DNA from: an uncultured Eubacteriales bacterium
GTDB taxonomy: Bacteria; Bacillota; Clostridia; Peptostreptococcales; Anaerovoracaceae
Assembly (NCBI GenBank): GCA_900551415.1
Contig: URWB01000032.1
Location: forward strand, 1 to 20,168
Length of the DNA: 20,168 bases
Direction of reading: 5' to 3'
Each line of letters opens with the position of its first letter. Position 1 is the first letter of the stretch. Of this stretch, positions 7,486 through 14,781 are shown piece after piece. The notes beneath the pieces were generated by a model that searched no databases, was not told the origin of the DNA, and worked only from the letters and a program-made list of their open reading frames with translations. Both the position numbers and the translations under genes were made by a program.

Positions 7486-8190
7486 ATGAGTTATCAAGAA
7501 GTGTCCGAAAGCAGTTTGCTCTATGTGCTGGTTATTGTATCCTTATTGATCATCGCAGCAATCTGTGTGTATTATTTGCTTCTCTGTATGCGAAAGGCAA
7601 AGGAAATGGGAATCTCCAAGCAGAAAGTCAACGAAATTATCAAATCTACCGCTATTTTTTCCATTGTGCCGTCTATCGCGATCGCAATCGGCCTGGTAAC
7701 GCTGGTCATCGTCATCGGTATCCCGTATGCGTGGTTCCGCCTGTCTGTGATCGGATCGGTATCCTATGAACTGATGGCCTCCAATATGGCGCTCAGCGCT
7801 TTAAAACTCGACCTTGCCAATGCGGACGCCGACGCGTTCGGACTGATCATGTGGGTGATGTGCGTACCGATCACCTCCACCGTTCTGGCAAACATCTTTG
7901 TCTGCAAGCCGATGCACCTGGGAACCATGCGCGTCGGAAGCGGCGACAAGAAGTGGGGCGCACTTTCCCAAACGACTTTTATGACAGCTTTGCTGGTCGT
8001 ACTGATCGTGCCGATGATATTCGGCGGATTGGTTGGACTGCTGACCTTTGTCACTAGCGCACTGATCGCAGTTGTGGTGTCCATGCTGGCAAAGAAGACC
8101 GGTGCAAAGTGGATGAACGATTTCATACTTGCCATCTGTCTGATTGGCGCGATGGGTATGTCGATCGTTTATACGAATTTGTTGGGATAG
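7486..8190 (+). CDS. DUF5058-like integral membrane protein
   Basis: 234 residues, about six hydrophobic segments (roughly 10-33, 50-74, 115-137, 165-184, 186-206, 212-232), with no soluble domain and no ATPase or binding-protein motif. I recognise it, with moderate confidence, as the DUF5058 group of clostridial membrane proteins, often found beside M20 amidohydrolases; molecular function is not established. A polar loop (RVGSGDKKWGALSQTTFM, around 147-164) could face the cytoplasm. It is the first gene after the MerR-type promoter, with a ribosome site AAAGGATGAAG before ATG 7486. It is 12 bases from the next membrane protein, so the two could form one permease. Transport is an inference from topology and neighbours only. 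Confidence 0.72.
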   Translation: MSYQEVSESSLLYVLVIVSLLIIAAICVYYLLLCMRKAKEMGISKQKVNEIIKSTAIFSIVPSIAIAIGLVTLVIVIGIPYAWFRLSVIGSVSYELMASNMALSALKLDLANADADAFGLIMWVMCVPITSTVLANIFVCKPMHLGTMRVGSGDKKWGALSQTTFMTALLVVLIVPMIFGGLVGLLTFVTSALIAVVVSMLAKKTGAKWMNDFILAICLIGAMGMSIVYTNLLG

Positions 8191-8202
8191 GAGGAGACGA
8201 AA

Positions 8203-9006
8203 ATGAAAAAAGAAAAGAAGACAAAGCCATACGTAGAACCGTATTTTGAAGAAATGCACCGGAAAGGCATCATTTTGACCATCATTTCGCTGATCTTGTT
8301 CGTGGGCGTACCAACGATCACCTGTATCGTCTACGACATCATGCCAAATTTCGGCACAGTGATCGCAACCGGCATTGGTCTGATCGCCATCTTCGTTCCG
8401 ACAGGAATCGCGGAGATGTTCGGCGAAGTGCCGATCATGGGTAGTTCCTACTATCTTGCCTGCCTGACCGGCAACATTCTGAACCTGAAACTGCCATCCG
8501 CGATCAACGCAATCAAGGTTTCCGGCTTCAAACAGGGAACGAAAGAAGCAGACGTGGTCGTCGGTATCGCGATCGCAGTCTCTTCTCTGATCACTCTGGT
8601 AATTCTGGCGCTCGGCGTTATCCTACTGATGCCGTTGGAATCATTCATGACTTCCGAAGCGATTGGCATCGCGGCTTCCAATGTGCTTCCGGCGCTGTTT
8701 GGCTGTCTGGTGCTTGGCTTTATCGGCAACGATGTCGGCGGAGGCATCATCATTAAAGGAAGACTGAAAGCAGCTATCGTACCGTTTATTTTCTTTATTG
8801 TCCTGTACCTGCTGATCTCGGATCTTTATGAAGCATTTGAAGGGTTCCTGATGATCATCGGCATCGGCATGGTCTATCTGATCACCAAGAAAATGTATAA
8901 GGCCGGAAAGATCGAGGTCATTCTTCCGGAAAGCGACAGCATGGAGGCTGCTGACGAGATCTTTGAAGCGGAGCTTGCAGGTGAGGAAAACAAGGAAGAA
9001 CTGTAG
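8203..9006 (+). CDS. Multi-pass membrane protein, probable partner of the DUF5058-like protein
   Basis: 267 residues with a short charged N-terminus (MKKEKKTKPYVEPYFEEM) and about six hydrophobic segments (roughly 24-45, 48-70, 118-145, 155-180, 190-212, 215-232). It ends in an acidic tail rich in Glu. Two Gly-rich stretches stand out: AEMFGEVPIMGSSYYLACLT before the third segment and GFIGNDVGGGIIIKGRLK between the fourth and fifth; similar re-entrant Gly/Asn motifs occur in secondary transporters, but I cannot assign a family. It starts 12 bases after the DUF5058-like stop with AGGAGG upstream and lies 20 bases before the second M20 gene. Co-expression suggests a two-subunit transporter feeding the hydrolase, or exporting its product. 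Function unknown. Confidence 0.65.
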   Translation: MKKEKKTKPYVEPYFEEMHRKGIILTIISLILFVGVPTITCIVYDIMPNFGTVIATGIGLIAIFVPTGIAEMFGEVPIMGSSYYLACLTGNILNLKLPSAINAIKVSGFKQGTKEADVVVGIAIAVSSLITLVILALGVILLMPLESFMTSEAIGIAASNVLPALFGCLVLGFIGNDVGGGIIIKGRLKAAIVPFIFFIVLYLLISDLYEAFEGFLMIIGIGMVYLITKKMYKAGKIEVILPESDSMEAADEIFEAELAGEENKEEL

Positions 9007-9026
9007 GATAAGGGGGAAGATTCAAA

Positions 9027-10229
9027 ATGAAGGATCAGGAAAGAGTTTCGAAAATCATCGATGCGTTGGCACCGGAGTTAAAAACACTGGCATTAAATAT
9101 TCATGACAATCCGGAGCTGGGATTGCAGGAGTTTAAAGCCTGCGCGTGGCAGAAGGAACTGCTCGTGAAATACGGCTTTCAAATTGAGGATGATTTCTGC
9201 AATTTGGAAACCGCCTATAAGGCAGTGTATAAAGGCAAAAAACAGGGACCGAAGATCGCATTTCTCGCCGAATACGATGCGCTGCCGGGGTTAGGACACG
9301 GCTGCGGACACAATCTGATCGCGATGGTTGCGGTCGGCTGCGGGATTGCCTGCCGGGAATTCGCAGACGAGTACGGCGCGGAGATTGATGTGATCGGAAC
9401 GCCGGCAGAGGAAACCGCCGGTACGAAGGTACCGATGAGCGCGATGGGAGTATTTAAGGATTATGACGCAGTTATGATGGCACATCCCGCGTTCGCCAAT
9501 GCTGAATCGATGAATACCATCGCTATGGACGCTTACAAAATCGAGTTTTTTGGCAAACCGGCACATGCCGCAAGCGCGCCGCATGAGGGAATCAACGCGT
9601 TGGACGCGATGATCAATTTTTTCAATCTCATCAACGCCATGAGGCAGGAGACCAAACCGGATGCCCGTATCCACGGCATCATCACCGACGGCGGCAAGGC
9701 CGCCAATATCATTCCGGACTATACCTCTGCCAGCTTCTATATCCGCGCCAATCGCGTGGCGGACGTCAAGAAGCTCGCGGAACGGGTCCGTAGCTGCGCG
9801 GCAGGCGCGGCGCTCGGAACCGGCTGTACTTACAAAATGGAGTATAATGAGGAAAACTTCAAAGATACCTGTACCAACCGCGCATTGAACGATCTGGCGG
9901 TCGAAAACATCCAGAACTTTGTCAGCGAACCGATTCTGCGTCTGGGCAACATTTACGTGCCAGGTTCCTCAGATCTGGGGGATGTCAGCTATGAGGCCCC
10001 GGCGATCCAGGTCGTTTTTAAGGTCGGTGAAAACGCGAACCCGATGGGCGGCGCGCACACACCGGAGATGGTAGCAGCCGCAGGGTCTGAATACGGTATG
10101 GACAACGGTCTGAATTTTGTTAAAGGACTGGTCATGACAGCCGTTGACCTGATGACCCAACCGGAAAAACTGGCGGCCATCAAAGAGGAATTCAGCCATG
10201 TAAACGACGAACCGCAGACGGTACTCTAG
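9027..10229 (+). CDS. M20-family amidohydrolase/peptidase, copy 2
   Basis: 400 residues, same frame and numbering as copy 1: GHGCGHN (Cys93, His95), AEET (Glu128/129), AHPA His153 and GGAHTPEM His344 are all kept, so it should be active. It is cytoplasmic. Residues 28-212 are identical to copy 1 and the DNA matches base for base at 9108-9664. The C-terminal part, including much of the dimerisation/lid domain, differs at roughly a quarter of positions (for example ENIQNFVSEPILRLG here versus DFLDSFTDTPLIRLG in copy 1). The ribosome site is AAGGGGGA before ATG 9027. It is the last gene of the DUF5058-like operon, so it probably acts on the substrate moved by the two membrane proteins, under MerR-type control. 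Confidence 0.92.
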   Translation: MKDQERVSKIIDALAPELKTLALNIHDNPELGLQEFKACAWQKELLVKYGFQIEDDFCNLETAYKAVYKGKKQGPKIAFLAEYDALPGLGHGCGHNLIAMVAVGCGIACREFADEYGAEIDVIGTPAEETAGTKVPMSAMGVFKDYDAVMMAHPAFANAESMNTIAMDAYKIEFFGKPAHAASAPHEGINALDAMINFFNLINAMRQETKPDARIHGIITDGGKAANIIPDYTSASFYIRANRVADVKKLAERVRSCAAGAALGTGCTYKMEYNEENFKDTCTNRALNDLAVENIQNFVSEPILRLGNIYVPGSSDLGDVSYEAPAIQVVFKVGENANPMGGAHTPEMVAAAGSEYGMDNGLNFVKGLVMTAVDLMTQPEKLAAIKEEFSHVNDEPQTVL

Positions 10230-10268
10230 ACCGCGGCGGTTCGCAGGCAGAAGATGTCGAAAAAACAA

Positions 10269-10319
10269 GGGGCTGCTCGTGTGAACGGTTATTTTCCGTT
10301 CATGCGAGCATCCCTCTTT
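10269..10319. terminator. Terminator between the convergent M20 and dapB-like genes
   Basis: A long hairpin: TGCTCG and TGAACGG on the left pair with CCGTTCA and CGAGCA on the right, broken only by TG/TG internal bases; GGG / CCC can extend the base. The plus-side tail is TCCCTCTTT; on the minus side a run of T (complement of AAAAAA at 10260-10265) lies a few bases beyond. It probably serves both converging transcripts. Confidence 0.75.
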
Positions 10320-10362
10320 GCGCGTCGTTATCGACGGAAGTTTCGATCATTTCCTCGACGGT

Positions 10363-11085
10363 TTATTTCACTACGTCGGCCATGGTGTACATGCCCGGAC
10401 CCTTGCCTTCCATAAATTCAATAGCTCTGCAAGCGCCGATCGCGAAGCATCTTCCGGTGTAGGATTGGTGCCTGATCTCGATCCGCTCATCTATGCCGCC
10501 GAAGTATATGGTGTGCGTGCTGGGAGAATCGCCCATGCGTCCGGAGTGAAATTGGATCTGAGAAAGATCAATTCCCGCAGCCTGTGCCATCGCTTCTCCC
10601 ATCTCGAGAGCGGTTCCGCTGGGTGCGTCAAGCTTATCTCTGTCGTGGATATCCATGATTTCAATATCGCAGGTCGTGTGCAGGTTCTTCGCCGCGAACT
10701 CCAGCATCTTCATCAAAACATTGACCATGAAGGATGTGTTCGCTGCCTTGAGGAGCGGGATCTTTTTGCTCGCGTCCTCGATTTTTTGATTCATCTCCGA
10801 TGTGAAACCGGTGCTGCCCTCCAGGAGCGCTTTGTTGTGAGCAAGGCAAACATCAAGCACATCCATTGCGATGTTTGCTCCGGAAAAATCCACGACCAGA
10901 TCGCATTTGTCGATCACTGCGTCCAGGTCGTCATACACCTTAACGCCGCAGATCTCTGTGCCGATGTAATCTCTGCCTTTCGGGCCTATGGTGCCGACCA
11001 CTTCAATGTCCGGACACTTTACGGCTTCTTCTAAGATCAACGAATTCATCTTGCCTTTCGGCGCTGTTATAATTACTTTTACCAT
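10363..11085 (-). CDS. dapB: 4-hydroxy-tetrahydrodipicolinate reductase (DapB-like)
   Basis: 240 residues from ATG 11085. DapB catalyses NAD(P)H reduction of 4-hydroxy-tetrahydrodipicolinate in lysine/diaminopimelate synthesis. Family marks are VVDFSGA (about 63-69), EGSTGF (about 88-93), and IHDRDKLDAPSGTAL (about 144-158), matching HHRHK-x-DAPSGTA of E. coli DapB. The first active-site His and the Lys are kept, but the second and third His are Asp. The nucleotide loop is also odd: ITAPKGKMN replaces (A)GPRGKMG, losing two glycines. Start: an in-frame TTG at 11097 follows a stop at once, and the only AGGAG lies far upstream (11114-11121), so ATG 11085, preceded by nine A, fits MVKVII better but has no good ribosome site. 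It has its own promoter. It is probably a real reductase, perhaps divergent in cofactor use. Confidence 0.85.
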   Translation of the reverse strand: MVKVIITAPKGKMNSLILEEAVKCPDIEVVGTIGPKGRDYIGTEICGVKVYDDLDAVIDKCDLVVDFSGANIAMDVLDVCLAHNKALLEGSTGFTSEMNQKIEDASKKIPLLKAANTSFMVNVLMKMLEFAAKNLHTTCDIEIMDIHDRDKLDAPSGTALEMGEAMAQAAGIDLSQIQFHSGRMGDSPSTHTIYFGGIDERIEIRHQSYTGRCFAIGACRAIEFMEGKGPGMYTMADVVK

Positions 11086-11141
11086 TTTTTTTTGCAATCA
11101 GACTGTTTGACTGCTTCTCCTTTCATTACGATTGTAAATAG

Positions 11142-11170
11142 AGTATAAGCTATTTGCGCAGCAATATCAA
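11142..11170 (-). promoter_or_regulatory. Promoter of the dapB-like gene
   Basis: On the minus strand: TTGATA (complement of 11165-11170), 17-base spacer, TATACT (complement of 11142-11147). It sits directly behind the metH terminator and about 57 bases from the start codon. Confidence 0.78.
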
Positions 11171-11179
11171 CTTTATGAA

Positions 11180-11207
11180 AGAAAAAAGCGCAGCGAAAAA
11201 ACTGCGC
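11180..11207 (-). terminator. Terminator after metH
   Basis: On the minus strand, stem GCGCAG / CTGCGC with a TTTTTTCG loop, followed by six T and more T-rich sequence. It ends the metF-reactivation-metH operon about 45 bases after the metH stop and abuts the dapB promoter. Confidence 0.82.
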
Positions 11208-11252
11208 ATTTGCTATGTCTGACAGAAAATCGAAAGGAATGTCGTGAACCTA

Positions 11253-13736
11253 CTACCGCGCGCCGTCCACCTTGTCCGCATAGCGGATGGTTTCCATGGC
11301 GTCATGTGCGTAACGGTCCGCGCCGATGCGGTCGGCATATTCCTGATTGAGGACCGCGCCGCCTACCACGACTTTGCACCAAGGAGCCTGCTCCTTGAGC
11401 AGGGCGATCGTTTCCTGCATGGCCGGAACGGTTGTCGTCATCAGCGCGCTCAAACCGGCCGCCGGCGCGTGATGGCGGAGAACCGCATCTAAAATCTCCT
11501 GCGGCGCGACATCCTTGCCGAGGTCGATGACTTCAAACCCGTAGTTCTCGAGCAGCAGACGCACGATGTTTTTACCGATATCATGAATATCGCCATGTAC
11601 GGTCGCGATGACGACAGGGCATTTGCTCGCGGTATGCTCGTCAGACATCCGCGCCTTGATTTTTTCAAACGATGCCTTGGCTGCCTCGGCCGCCATCAAG
11701 AGCTGCGGCAGATAGACACGCTTCTCCTCGAATCCCTGCCCGACGATATCAAGAGCAGGGATGATTTCATCTTGAATGATTTGCAGCGGCTCGGTATCTG
11801 CAAGCATCTGCTCGGTGAGTTCTGCAGCCTGTTCCTTGAGCCCCTTGGCAATCGCCCGCTGCAGAGCGGAAGCGTAAGCGCCGGAGGCGGCAGCGGCAGG
11901 CGTAACTGCTGATTGTGATCCTGTGCGGTTTCCGGTCTGCGCGGAGTCCGGGGAGCTGCTCCCTCCGGCAGACGGCGCTGTCTGCGCTGCCGCGGCTTCC
12001 GGCAGAGAGGATACGAAGCCAATATAGTCACTGCAGTTTTCGTCCATCTGATGCAGGGCGCGAAACGCGTAATAGGACTTCATCATATCCAGCGCGTAAG
12101 GATTCATGATCGCCGCCGAGAGCCCATTCTCCAGCGCGCAGGTATAGAAGGCCGCGTTAATGGCGTCCCGCTTCGGCAGACCAAACGAAACATTTGACAC
12201 ACCGAGAGAGGTATGACAGCGGAGCTTTTCTTTGATCAGGCGGAGCGCCTTGAGGGTTTCCATGGCAGCGTCCGGTTCCGCGCTGACGGTCATGGCCAGA
12301 GTGTCAAAAATGATATCTTTTTTGCTGATGCCGTAGGCTTCGGCACAAGCGAGGATTTTTTCGGCGATTGCGACGCGGCCTTCCGCAGTCTTTGGGATTC
12401 CGCTGTCGTCGAGTGTCAGCGCGACGACCAAACCACCGTATTTTTTGACCAGCGGGAAGATTGCGCGCATGGATTCCTCCTTGCCGTTTACAGAGTTGAT
12501 CATCGCTTTCCCGTTGTAGGTACGAAGCGCGGCTTCCATCGCGGCCGTGTCAGAGGTATCGATTTGCAGCGGCAGATCGATGACCGCTTGCAGTTCCTCT
12601 ACGGTCTCCTTGAGCATGGCGGGCTCATCAATTTCCGGAAGACCCACATTGACATCTAAGATATGCACGCCGCATTCCTGCTGACGGATGCCCTCCTGCA
12701 GGATATAGTCGATATCATGCTCCTTGAGTGCCTGCTTGAAGCGCTTTTTGCCGGTCGGATTGATGCGCTCGCCGATCAGCAGCGGCTGCCTGTCAAACTT
12801 GATCGCGTGGGTGTAGGAGGACACGCAGGTGATCCCTTTGTCCGTCAGCGGGACAGGGGTAAGCGCACGAGAAAGCGCAACGATTTTTTGGATATAGGCC
12901 GGTGTCGTGCCGCAGCATCCGCCCACGATACGCACGCCTTGCCGGATATAGGCAGCCATATCGGCGGCGAATTCGTCCGGCAGTGTCCCATAGACCGCTT
13001 TCCCGTCGGTTTCCTGCGGCAGACCGGCGTTCGGCTTGAGCAGCACCGGAATCGAAGCGTTAGCTAAGAGCTCCGCGACAACGTCTTGCATCTGCTTTGG
13101 TTCCAACGAACAATTCGCGCCGATGGCATCCGCACCCATGCCTTCCGCCATGGCGACCATAGCTGCCGGAGACGCGCCGGTCATCAGCTTGCCGTCCTCA
13201 CCGTAAGCATTGGAGACAAAAACCGGAAGCTTGCAGTTTTCTTTGGCGGCGAGCAGGGCAGCCTTGGTCTCGTAGCTGTCACTCATGGTTTCGATATAGA
13301 TGAGATCAACTCCGTTTGCCGCGCCGAGGCGCACAACCTCCGCGAATAGGCTGACTGCGTCCTCAAAGGCAAGATCACCGTAAGGCTTAAGCAACTTGCC
13401 GCAGGGGCCGATATCCAGCGCGATATATTTTGGCTGCGGAGCAGCGGCTTTGTCGCGGGCGATTTTGGCGTTCTGAACAGCGGCAGCGATGATCTCTGCA
13501 AGTTCTTCGTGTGTGAACTTCAGCGCATTCGCGCCGAAGGTGTTTGTCGCGACGACGTGGCTTCCGGCCTCAAAATACGATTTTTGAATTTTTTGAATGA
13601 TTTCCGGATGCGCGAGATTCCAACGTTCCGGGTATTCTCCGGGCACGAGTCCGGCTTCCTGCAGCAGCGTACCCATGCCGCCGTCCAGATAAAGCAGATG
13701 TTCCTGCATATAGTCTAAGATATTCATGGTATTCAT
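11253..13736 (-). CDS. metH: Cobalamin-dependent methionine synthase lacking the reactivation domain
   Basis: 827 residues, against about 1,220 for full E. coli MetH. It has an Hcy-binding barrel (about 10-295) with zinc ligands Cys209 (ANCS) and Cys274/275 (GGCCGTTP), and a pterin/methyl-THF barrel (about 315-575) with IGERINPTGKKRF. A linker follows, then the cobalamin cap (about 625-700) and B12 domain with D716-x-H718-x-x-G721 in HGDIHDIGKN. The fourth, AdoMet-binding reactivation domain is absent and is encoded by the gene upstream. It transfers the methyl group of methyl-THF, made by MetF, to homocysteine. Residues about 580-622 form an unusually long low-complexity Ala/Ser/Gly/Thr linker. 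Start ATG 13736 has GGAGGG seven bases upstream. It is the last gene of the operon, 178 bases after its neighbour. Confidence 0.95.
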   Translation of the reverse strand: MNTMNILDYMQEHLLYLDGGMGTLLQEAGLVPGEYPERWNLAHPEIIQKIQKSYFEAGSHVVATNTFGANALKFTHEELAEIIAAAVQNAKIARDKAAAPQPKYIALDIGPCGKLLKPYGDLAFEDAVSLFAEVVRLGAANGVDLIYIETMSDSYETKAALLAAKENCKLPVFVSNAYGEDGKLMTGASPAAMVAMAEGMGADAIGANCSLEPKQMQDVVAELLANASIPVLLKPNAGLPQETDGKAVYGTLPDEFAADMAAYIRQGVRIVGGCCGTTPAYIQKIVALSRALTPVPLTDKGITCVSSYTHAIKFDRQPLLIGERINPTGKKRFKQALKEHDIDYILQEGIRQQECGVHILDVNVGLPEIDEPAMLKETVEELQAVIDLPLQIDTSDTAAMEAALRTYNGKAMINSVNGKEESMRAIFPLVKKYGGLVVALTLDDSGIPKTAEGRVAIAEKILACAEAYGISKKDIIFDTLAMTVSAEPDAAMETLKALRLIKEKLRCHTSLGVSNVSFGLPKRDAINAAFYTCALENGLSAAIMNPYALDMMKSYYAFRALHQMDENCSDYIGFVSSLPEAAAAQTAPSAGGSSSPDSAQTGNRTGSQSAVTPAAAASGAYASALQRAIAKGLKEQAAELTEQMLADTEPLQIIQDEIIPALDIVGQGFEEKRVYLPQLLMAAEAAKASFEKIKARMSDEHTASKCPVVIATVHGDIHDIGKNIVRLLLENYGFEVIDLGKDVAPQEILDAVLRHHAPAAGLSALMTTTVPAMQETIALLKEQAPWCKVVVGGAVLNQEYADRIGADRYAHDAMETIRYADKVDGAR

Positions 13737-13768
13737 ACGCGATCCCTCCGATTATCGTGTTTGTAGAT

Positions 13769-13818
13769 GGAAACACGGCAGCAATCAGCAGCGCTGCCGC
13801 GAATATATGCGTGTTTCC
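13769..13818 (-). repeat. Large imperfect hairpin in the reactivation-gene/metH gap
   Basis: Outer arms GGAAACACG (13769-13777) and CGTGTTTCC (13810-13818) enclose inner arms CGGCAGC (13776-13782) and GCTGCCG (13793-13799). It lies inside the operon, 20 bases before the metH ribosome site on the minus strand, and could tune metH translation or message stability. It has no U-tail and no cobalamin-riboswitch core that I can see. Confidence 0.45.
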
Positions 13819-13841
13819 GCGCCTCCGGTCATAAGAGGCGG

Positions 13842-13946
13842 TCATCATGGCTGCCGAAACGGGCAGTCCGTTTTGCGAACCGGTTTCCAAAGGTTGCTGC
13901 GAAGCGATTCATCATCATGGTTGCCGAAACAGGCAGTCCGTTTTGC
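13842..13946 (-). repeat. Direct repeat duplicating the 3' end of the reactivation gene
   Basis: Two 35-base copies (13842-13876 and 13912-13946) differ at two positions, 70 bases apart. The 13912 copy contains the true end of the gene (KTDCLFRQP-stop); the other, downstream of the stop, would read KTDCPFRQP-stop in the same sense. It looks like a partial tandem duplication of the gene's tail. Confidence 0.8.
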
Positions 13947-14715
13947 CGCAGGCCGTACAGTTCGCATGCGTTTTTGCCTCTGTGCCGCTTATCTGAGAAG
14001 TCCGCGGCAAAAGTCCGATGAGCGCGGTTACAGATTTGCTCGGCGACATCAAGAGACTGTCATTGAGCGAAAGTCCGATTTTGCGGGGACAGTCCAACGC
14101 CTGAAAGAACGCCTTCTGTGCGTCGAGCGGAAAGTCTCCGTAGCCCGGGCTGAAGCGCGGACGGGTTTGATAGCCCTCTGCGGCATAGTCCGCGGCAAGT
14201 TCATCGCAAAACGCGTCACAAAGACTCTCGATGCGTTCCGCGCCGATCGCCTGCATACACAGCGCCTTCGTCGGGGAAAGCCGGCCGTATTTCGCGATGA
14301 GACGATCCGGCGCCAAACCGACTGTGGCCGCGAACAAGATCACCTTGTCGCAGCCCTGCAGATTACGGCAGAGCCCCTGACTGTCGGTTTGGAGAAAGCC
14401 TAGATCCAACAGCGTTTCGGCGGACGGCTGCGTGTTCGCCTGTATGAGATCACATGCAGACGGCGCATTTTTGCCGGCAGCGATGCGCGCGGAAGCGGCT
14501 GCCGTTTTGGCTGGATTCTCTCGTACTGCTGTTCGAAGCGTTGCTGCACGCCAGCAGACCTTATAAACAAGCTGCGGCAGCAGTTCGGCAAGACAGTCCG
14601 CAAGCAGCTTGTCGAAAGCGTGTTCTGACTCGTCACCGCAACGCATATAGCGCAGGATCTCGCGCCGGTTGACGGGCGGCTGCGCGAAAGTTTTGGTATG
14701 GATGATGGATTCCAT
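13915..14715 (-). CDS. Stand-alone methionine synthase reactivation (AdoMet-binding) protein
   Basis: 266 residues. The core matches the vitamin B12-dependent methionine synthase activation domain: RFSPGYGD at 187-194 (counterpart of the AdoMet-binding RPAPGYP motif of MetH), FPLDAQKAFFQAL, and LLMSPSKSVTALIGLLP at 221-237. A C-terminal Cys group (NCTACGKTDC; Cys253, 256, 261) could bind a metal. It should reductively remethylate the inactive cob(II)alamin form of MetH using AdoMet. A comparable split, MetH plus a separate reactivation protein, is known from Thermotoga maritima (TM0268/TM0269). AAAGGA lies eight bases before ATG 14715. It sits between metF and metH, and metH lacks exactly this domain. 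The last codons lie in a duplicated 35-base repeat. Confidence 0.92.
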   Translation of the reverse strand: MESIIHTKTFAQPPVNRREILRYMRCGDESEHAFDKLLADCLAELLPQLVYKVCWRAATLRTAVRENPAKTAAASARIAAGKNAPSACDLIQANTQPSAETLLDLGFLQTDSQGLCRNLQGCDKVILFAATVGLAPDRLIAKYGRLSPTKALCMQAIGAERIESLCDAFCDELAADYAAEGYQTRPRFSPGYGDFPLDAQKAFFQALDCPRKIGLSLNDSLLMSPSKSVTALIGLLPRTSQISGTEAKTHANCTACGKTDCLFRQP

Positions 14716-14781
14716 TGGTGATGTCCTTTACATTTACGTCCGGTCTAATGATCGAGCGCGATTTTCGCGGATGCGAAGCAG

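Noticed and set aside
10318..11034. A 238-codon plus-strand frame over the dapB region
   Set aside because: The minus-strand frame has clear DapB motifs and its own promoter; the plus frame has no family resemblance and starts inside a terminator region.
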